The notes beneath the pieces were generated by a model. That model worked only from the letters and a program-made list of their open reading frames with translations. It was not told the origin of the DNA and did no database searches. Shown here piece after piece: positions 59,873 to 64,000 of a DNA stretch of 64,000 bases. Position 1 is the stretch's first letter; the number at the start of each line of letters is the position of its first letter. The translations under genes were made by a program, and so were the position numbers. The DNA comes from Haloarcula limicola (GTDB lineage: Archaea > Halobacteriota > Halobacteria > Halobacteriales > Haloarculaceae). The DNA lies in the NCBI RefSeq assembly GCF_010119205.1, contig NZ_WRXM01000001.1, positions 1,116,001 to 1,180,000 on the forward strand. The letters run 5' to 3'.

Positions 59873-62002
59873 ATGACTCACTGGAAGCCAACGACCTGTA
59901 TGCGGTGTGCGGTCGGCTGCGGCCAGCACCAGCGCGGCGTCGACCAGGGGTACGGCGTCGACAAGGTCCGGGGCGACTACGACCACCCCGCGACGGCGGG
60001 ACTGTCCTGCGAACGCGGCATCAGAGAGACCGAGAACCCCGACGGCGAGTGGCTCACGGAGCCGCTCATCCGCCGGGGTGACACGCTCAGACCCACCTCG
60101 TGGGAGCAGGCGCTCGGCGTCGTCGCGGCCGAGTTCATCCAGGCGATCGCCGACGACCCCGACAGCGTGGCGGTCCTCGGGAGCGGCCAGCAGACCAACG
60201 AGGCCGCCTACGCGCTGGGGAAGGTCGCTCGCGGCGGCATCGGCACCAGACACTTCGACGCGAACACGACGCTGTGTATGGCGAGCGCGGTCAGGGCATA
60301 CTACGACGCCTTCGGCAGCGACGCGCCGCCGCCGACGTACGACGACATCCCCGAGGCGGAGACCCACGTCGTCTGGGGGGCGAACCCGGCGGTCGCCCAT
60401 CCGGTGTTGTACCGGTGGATCCTCGACAGCGCCGCCGACGCGGACAGCCGGCTGGTCGTCGTCGACCCCGTCGAGAGCGAGACGGCCGCCGACGCCGACC
60501 AGTACGTCGCGCCCGACCCCGGCACCGACCTCGAACTCGCCCGCGCCCTCCTCGCGCGACTTGTCGGCACCGACCGAATCGACCGGGCGTTCGTCGACGC
60601 CTACACCGAGGGGTACGACGAACTGGTCGACTCGCTCCCGGACGCCGCGAGCGCCGCCGAGACGGCCGGCGTCTCGATGGCGACGGTCGACGCGCTGGCC
60701 GACGCCTTCGCGGACCCGACGCTGCTGTACTGGGGGATGGGCGTCAACCAGAGCACGAACGGCACCGACGCCGCGCGGATGCTCGTCAACCTCTGTCTGG
60801 CCACCGGGAACCTGGGGCCGGGGACCGGCCCGTTCTCGCTGACCGGACAGGCCAACTCGATGGGGGCTCGGGTCGTCTCCTCGAAGGAGACGTGGCCGGG
60901 TCAGCGGCCGTTCACCGACCAGGAACACCGGGCGACGGTCGCCTCGACCTGGGGCGTTCCGCTGAGTCGACTGCCCGCCTCCTCGGGGCCCGGGCCGGTC
61001 GGCATCGTCGACCAGATCAACCGCGGCAACGTCGACGTCTGTTGGACCGTCGCCACCAACCCCGTCGCGGGGATGCCCGACGCCACCAACGTCGAGCGCT
61101 CGCTCGACGACGTCTTCCTCGTCGCGCAGGACGCGTTCCGGTCGGAGACGGTCGAACACGCCGACGTGGTGTTGCCCGCGGCGACGTGGGGCGAGACCGA
61201 GGGGACGACGATGAACATGGAACGGCGCGTCTCCAGGGTCACCGCCGTGAGCGACACCGTCGACGCCGTCCGGCAGGACCTCGACATCATCGCGGCGCTC
61301 GGCAACCGCATCGACGAGGACCTCTTCGACGAACCGCCGCTCGACCCCGAGACCGTCTTCGACGAGATCCGGTCCCTGACTGAGGGGACCGTCGCGGACT
61401 GCTCGGGCATCACCTACGACCGCCTCGACGCGGAGCTGGCCGTCCGCTGGCCCGCCCCGGACGAGGAGACGCAGGGCGGGTATCGTTACTACGAGGGGAG
61501 CGAGAGCGGTAGCACCGACGAGGGCGAGTCGTGGTCGTTCCCCACCGACTCCGGGCGGGCGTGCTTCTCGGCGGCGACCTACCGCGGCCTGCCGGAACCG
61601 ACCGACGCGACCTACCCGCTCCTCCTGACGACCGGGCGACGGGCCGGCGCGTACAACACGGGCGTCCGGACCCGCGAAACGGCCAGCGAGGTCCCGACGG
61701 CACGCATCCATCCGGAGACGGCCGGCCAGTACATCGACCTGCTGGACCGCGGCCGGACCGTCGTCGAATCGCGCCGCGCGCGAGTCACCGTCGACCTCGC
61801 GCCGGACGACAGCGTCCCGACCGGTGCCATCTGGATGGACGTTCACAATCCAGCGGTGAACGACCTGACGGTGCCGGCGGTCGACCCCGACTCGAATGAA
61901 CCCAACTACAAGCAGTGCGCCGTCCGTCTCGCGTCCCCGGACGCCGGCCCGACGGTGACCCAGAACGGCCTGCCCCGAACCGGCACGCTCGACGGCGACT
62001 GA
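59873..62002 (+). CDS. nasA: Assimilatory nitrate reductase, molybdopterin subunit (NasA)
   Basis: A 709-residue bis-MGD oxidoreductase of the assimilatory NasA/NapA group. The [4Fe-4S] ligands are Cys9, Cys12, Cys16 (TTCMRCAVGCGQ) and Cys46 (GLSCERG). The probable molybdenum ligand is Cys135 in NTTLCMASAV. Further landmarks are WGANPAVAHPVLYRWI, NPVAGMPDATNVERS and the C-terminal aspartate-decarboxylase-like barrel (NEPNYKQCAVRL). It reduces nitrate to nitrite with ferredoxin-type electrons. Divergent to the NarK-MobA pair and tail to tail with a close paralogue at 62041-64000. No nitrite reductase gene is visible in the window. Confidence 0.92.
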   Translation: MTHWKPTTCMRCAVGCGQHQRGVDQGYGVDKVRGDYDHPATAGLSCERGIRETENPDGEWLTEPLIRRGDTLRPTSWEQALGVVAAEFIQAIADDPDSVAVLGSGQQTNEAAYALGKVARGGIGTRHFDANTTLCMASAVRAYYDAFGSDAPPPTYDDIPEAETHVVWGANPAVAHPVLYRWILDSAADADSRLVVVDPVESETAADADQYVAPDPGTDLELARALLARLVGTDRIDRAFVDAYTEGYDELVDSLPDAASAAETAGVSMATVDALADAFADPTLLYWGMGVNQSTNGTDAARMLVNLCLATGNLGPGTGPFSLTGQANSMGARVVSSKETWPGQRPFTDQEHRATVASTWGVPLSRLPASSGPGPVGIVDQINRGNVDVCWTVATNPVAGMPDATNVERSLDDVFLVAQDAFRSETVEHADVVLPAATWGETEGTTMNMERRVSRVTAVSDTVDAVRQDLDIIAALGNRIDEDLFDEPPLDPETVFDEIRSLTEGTVADCSGITYDRLDAELAVRWPAPDEETQGGYRYYEGSESGSTDEGESWSFPTDSGRACFSAATYRGLPEPTDATYPLLLTTGRRAGAYNTGVRTRETASEVPTARIHPETAGQYIDLLDRGRTVVESRRARVTVDLAPDDSVPTGAIWMDVHNPAVNDLTVPAVDPDSNEPNYKQCAVRLASPDAGPTVTQNGLPRTGTLDGD
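60155..60222 (+). repeat. 68-base block identical to 63764-63831 (inverted)
   Basis: All 68 bases of nasA codons around QQTNEAAYALGK are the same, including third codon positions, in the two convergent paralogues. The partner lies in reverse orientation at 63764-63831. Confidence 0.8.
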
Positions 62003-62040
62003 AGAGGGGGCCGAACGTTCGAGCCGCTCTCGCCGACCGC

Positions 62041-64000
62041 TCAGTCCGCGGTCGCCGGCGGCAGTTCCGCCTCGGGTGCGGTGAGCCTGACCGCGCACTG
62101 CTTGAAGTGCGGTTCCCTCGACTGCGGGTCCAGTTCCGAGAGCGTGAGCCGGTTGGTCTCCGGATGGTGGATCGGCAGCCACACCATCCCCCGAGGGACG
62201 CCCTCGTCGGGGTCGAGGCGAGCGGTCGCGGACCCGCGCCGGGAGACCACCGCGAGACGGTCTTCAGTCACGTCGTCGGCGTGCTCGTCGACGGTGTCGG
62301 GATGGACCCGGGCCACGAGGTCGCCGGCGGCCCCGCCGCGCGACCGGACGCCCGTGTTGTAGCCGTCGGCCTCCCGCGCGGTCGTCAGGGTCAGCGGGTA
62401 GTCGTCGTCGGTCGGTTCCGGCAGGGCGGCCTGCCGGCCGGTGGAGAACTGTGCGTTGCCCGACACCGTCGGAAATGACCACGACTCGCCCTCGTCGGTG
62501 TCGGCGTCGTAGTAGCGGTACCCGCCGGCGCTCTCGACGTCGGGCGCGGGCCACCGGACCGCGTGAGCGTCCTCCAGCCGGTCGTAGGTGATGCCCGAGC
62601 AGTCCGCGACGGTCCCCTCGGTGAGCGCGGTGAACTCCTCGAATATCGATTCGGGGTCCGGCGACGTGCTCTCGAAGAGGCCGAACAGTCGCGAGCCGAT
62701 GGTAGCGATGATGTCGAGGTCCGGTCGGACGCCGCTCGGCACCTCGGTCGCCGCCCGGACCCGCGAGATGGTCCGCTCCATGTTGGTTGTCGTCCCCTCG
62801 CTCTCGCCCCACGTCGCCGCGGGCAACACCACGTCGGCGAGCTCGGTCGTCTCCGTGTGGAAGGCGTCCTGCGCGACGACGAAGGCGTCGCCGAGCGCCT
62901 CGCGGGCGGTGTCGGCCTCCGGCATCCCCGCAACGGGGTTGGTGGCGACGGTCCAGACCGCGTCGGGACCGGCTTCGAGGACGCCGACCGGTCCCGGCCC
63001 GGGGTCGTCGGGCAGGCGGTCGACCGGCACGTCCCAGCGGTCCGCGACGGTCCGGCGGTGATTCGGGTCCTCGAACGCTCGCTGTCCGGGCCACGACCCC
63101 TTCGAGGAACAGACGCGGGTCCCCATCGAGTTGGCCTGCCCGGTCAGCGAGAACGGGCCGCCGCCGGGCCGGAGGTTGCCGGTGGCGAGCGTCAGGTCGA
63201 CGAGCGCCCGCGCCGTCTCAGTTCCTTGGACGTGCTGGTTGATACCCATCCCCCAGTAGACGAGGGCTTGCTGGTCCAGCGCGTCGGCCAGCAGGTCCAC
63301 CTTCGCCGTCGGGACGCCGGCCGTCTCGGCGGCGCGCTCGGCGTCGGGCAACACGTCGAGCAGCGCGTCGAAGCCGTCGGTGGCCGATTCGACGAACGCC
63401 TCGTCCACGCGGTCGGTCTCGACGATCCGAGCGAGCACCGCCCGCGCCAGCGCGAGGTCCTTTCCGGGGTCGGGCGCGACGTGGTGCTCCGAGTTCTCGG
63501 CCGTCTCGGAGCGCACCGGATCCACGACGATGATCTCCACGTCTTCCTCGTCCGCGGCCTGCCGTATCCAGCGGAACATCACGGGGTGGGCGACCGCCGG
63601 GTTCGCCCCCCAGACGACGTGGCGGTCGGCGTCCTCGATGTCGGCGTAGGTACACGGCGGGGCGTCGCTGCCGAACGCCTGATAGTACGCCGTGACCGCG
63701 CTCGCCATGCACAGCGTCGTGTTCGCGTCGTAGTTGCGCGTCCCGAATCCGCCGCGGGCCAGTTTCCCCAGCGCGTAGGCGGCCTCGTTGGTCTGCTGGC
63801 CGCTCCCGAGGACCGCCACGCTGTCGGGGTCCCGTTCGTGGGCCTCGCGCAGCCCCTCGACGGCGCGGGCCAGCGCCACGTCCCACGTCGTCTGCCGGAG
63901 TTCGCCGCCGCTGCGGACGAGCGGGCGCGTCAACCACTGACCGTCTGGATCCCTGCTCTCCTGAATGCCGCGGGCACAGGCCAGCCCCTGATTGACCGGA
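62041..64000 (-). CDS. Second nitrate reductase paralogue (5' end cut by window edge)
   Basis: The visible part covers about 652 codons of a NasA-like molybdopterin protein. The fourth [4Fe-4S] cysteine is seen in GLACARGIQE near the edge. The molybdenum cysteine is in NTTLCMASAV, and WGANPAVAHPVMFRWI, NPVAGMPEAD and REPHFKQCAVRL match the other copy. The frame continues upstream of an internal TTG at 63933, which is not the start. Over a 90-residue stretch around the Mo ligand about five residues in six equal those of the first copy (hand alignment). The function is likely also nitrate reduction, but a related substrate cannot be excluded. Confidence 0.85.
   Translation of the reverse strand, partial: PVNQGLACARGIQESRDPDGQWLTRPLVRSGGELRQTTWDVALARAVEGLREAHERDPDSVAVLGSGQQTNEAAYALGKLARGGFGTRNYDANTTLCMASAVTAYYQAFGSDAPPCTYADIEDADRHVVWGANPAVAHPVMFRWIRQAADEEDVEIIVVDPVRSETAENSEHHVAPDPGKDLALARAVLARIVETDRVDEAFVESATDGFDALLDVLPDAERAAETAGVPTAKVDLLADALDQQALVYWGMGINQHVQGTETARALVDLTLATGNLRPGGGPFSLTGQANSMGTRVCSSKGSWPGQRAFEDPNHRRTVADRWDVPVDRLPDDPGPGPVGVLEAGPDAVWTVATNPVAGMPEADTAREALGDAFVVAQDAFHTETTELADVVLPAATWGESEGTTTNMERTISRVRAATEVPSGVRPDLDIIATIGSRLFGLFESTSPDPESIFEEFTALTEGTVADCSGITYDRLEDAHAVRWPAPDVESAGGYRYYDADTDEGESWSFPTVSGNAQFSTGRQAALPEPTDDDYPLTLTTAREADGYNTGVRSRGGAAGDLVARVHPDTVDEHADDVTEDRLAVVSRRGSATARLDPDEGVPRGMVWLPIHHPETNRLTLSELDPQSREPHFKQCAVRLTAPEAELPPATAD
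63764..63831 (-). repeat. 68-base block identical to 60155-60222 (inverted)
   Basis: The partner block, read on the minus strand within the second nasA-like gene. The sequences beside it diverge at once (aagg versus aact), so the boundary is sharp. Confidence 0.8.

Noticed and set aside
59780-62182. 800-codon frame opposite the first nasA gene
   Set aside because: Runs through nasA antisense and past its end. It has no motif and is Arg/Val/Gly/Asp-biased.
1-64000. CRISPR arrays, rRNA or tRNA genes
   Set aside because: No spaced direct repeats of array type, no rRNA stretches, and no sequence I could fold as a tRNA cloverleaf were found in the intergenic gaps.
1-64000. Insertion sequence or provirus
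   Set aside because: No transposase, integrase or flanking duplications were seen. Base and codon use look even, and the few AT-rich patches are promoter regions.

Overview
The window is a gene-dense stretch of a haloarchaeal chromosome (class Halobacteria). The support is high G+C, very acidic proteins, archaeal-type information genes (L37Ae, RpoP, the KEOPS subunit Pcc1, TruD, an archaeal MetRS, GGGP synthase), HTH_10 (Bat-like) regulators, and TATA boxes about 25-35 bases upstream of many start codons, which implies mostly leaderless mRNAs. I cannot fix the genus from this sequence. No rRNA, tRNA, CRISPR array, transposase or integrase was seen.

Layout. 1-4.6 kb: a truncated glycosyltransferase, a methyltransferase, and small regulatory or uncharacterised proteins (wHTH, MBL-fold hydrolase, YkgJ cysteine-cluster protein, TRAM protein, DUF7123-like). 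4.6-7.5 kb (minus): a DUF7312-like membrane protein, NfeD, SPFH/stomatin and a wHTH. Divergent from these, 7.7-15.2 kb (plus), is a six-gene overlapping operon: BatA-like vWA, a large vWA/amidotransferase-like membrane protein, a membrane coiled-coil protein, an unknown membrane protein, a MoxR AAA+ ATPase and a DUF58 protein. It probably forms a MoxR/vWA envelope assembly or quality-control machine. 15.3-17.1 kb: an HTH_10 regulator, a tiny gene and a Tat lipoprotein. 17.4-21.3 kb: MetRS, a DedA-like protein and MfnA. 21.4-24.1 kb: a response-regulator-like GAF protein with a degenerate receiver, a DUF7504-like partner and a quinone-reductase-like dehydrogenase. 24.2-28.4 kb: PEP synthase, a PhzF protein and a methyltransferase. 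28.4-31.5 kb: a beta-helix surface protein, a phosphoribosyltransferase and two small proteins. 31.6-37.8 kb: a site-2 protease, ScpA, SMC and a coiled-coil protein, arranged as one minus-strand operon. 37.9-43.4 kb: an acyl-CoA synthetase, GatB, an MFS transporter and a membrane protein. 43.5-48.9 kb: topoisomerase I, a Rieske protein, GGGP synthase and AspRS. 49-53.8 kb: an aldo/keto reductase, a DUF7344-like protein and a 1165-residue receiver/PAS/GAF/HTH_10 sensor-regulator. 53.9-57.3 kb: Pcc1, RpoP, L37Ae, a DUF2103 protein, a small protein and TruD. 57.4-64 kb: an assimilatory nitrate cluster with a MobA-like protein, a NarK-like transporter and two tail-to-tail nitrate reductase paralogues. 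The second paralogue runs off the right edge.

Working together. NarK, MobA and NasA supply nitrate import, molybdenum cofactor finishing and reduction, the same set as nasABC of Haloferax mediterranei. AspRS and GatB probably share Asn-tRNA formation. SMC and ScpA form the condensin core. SPFH/NfeD and the MoxR operon share one divergent promoter region and may form one membrane-protein maintenance neighbourhood. The most notable unexplained signals are the inverted nasA pair with a 68-base block of complete identity, a 23-base palindrome in the nas divergent promoter region, the MoxR operon with two unknown membrane partners, a receiver lacking its phosphoacceptor Asp, a 16-bp palindrome carrying two rare CTAG tetramers, and a hairpin repeat shared by the smc and aspS flanks.
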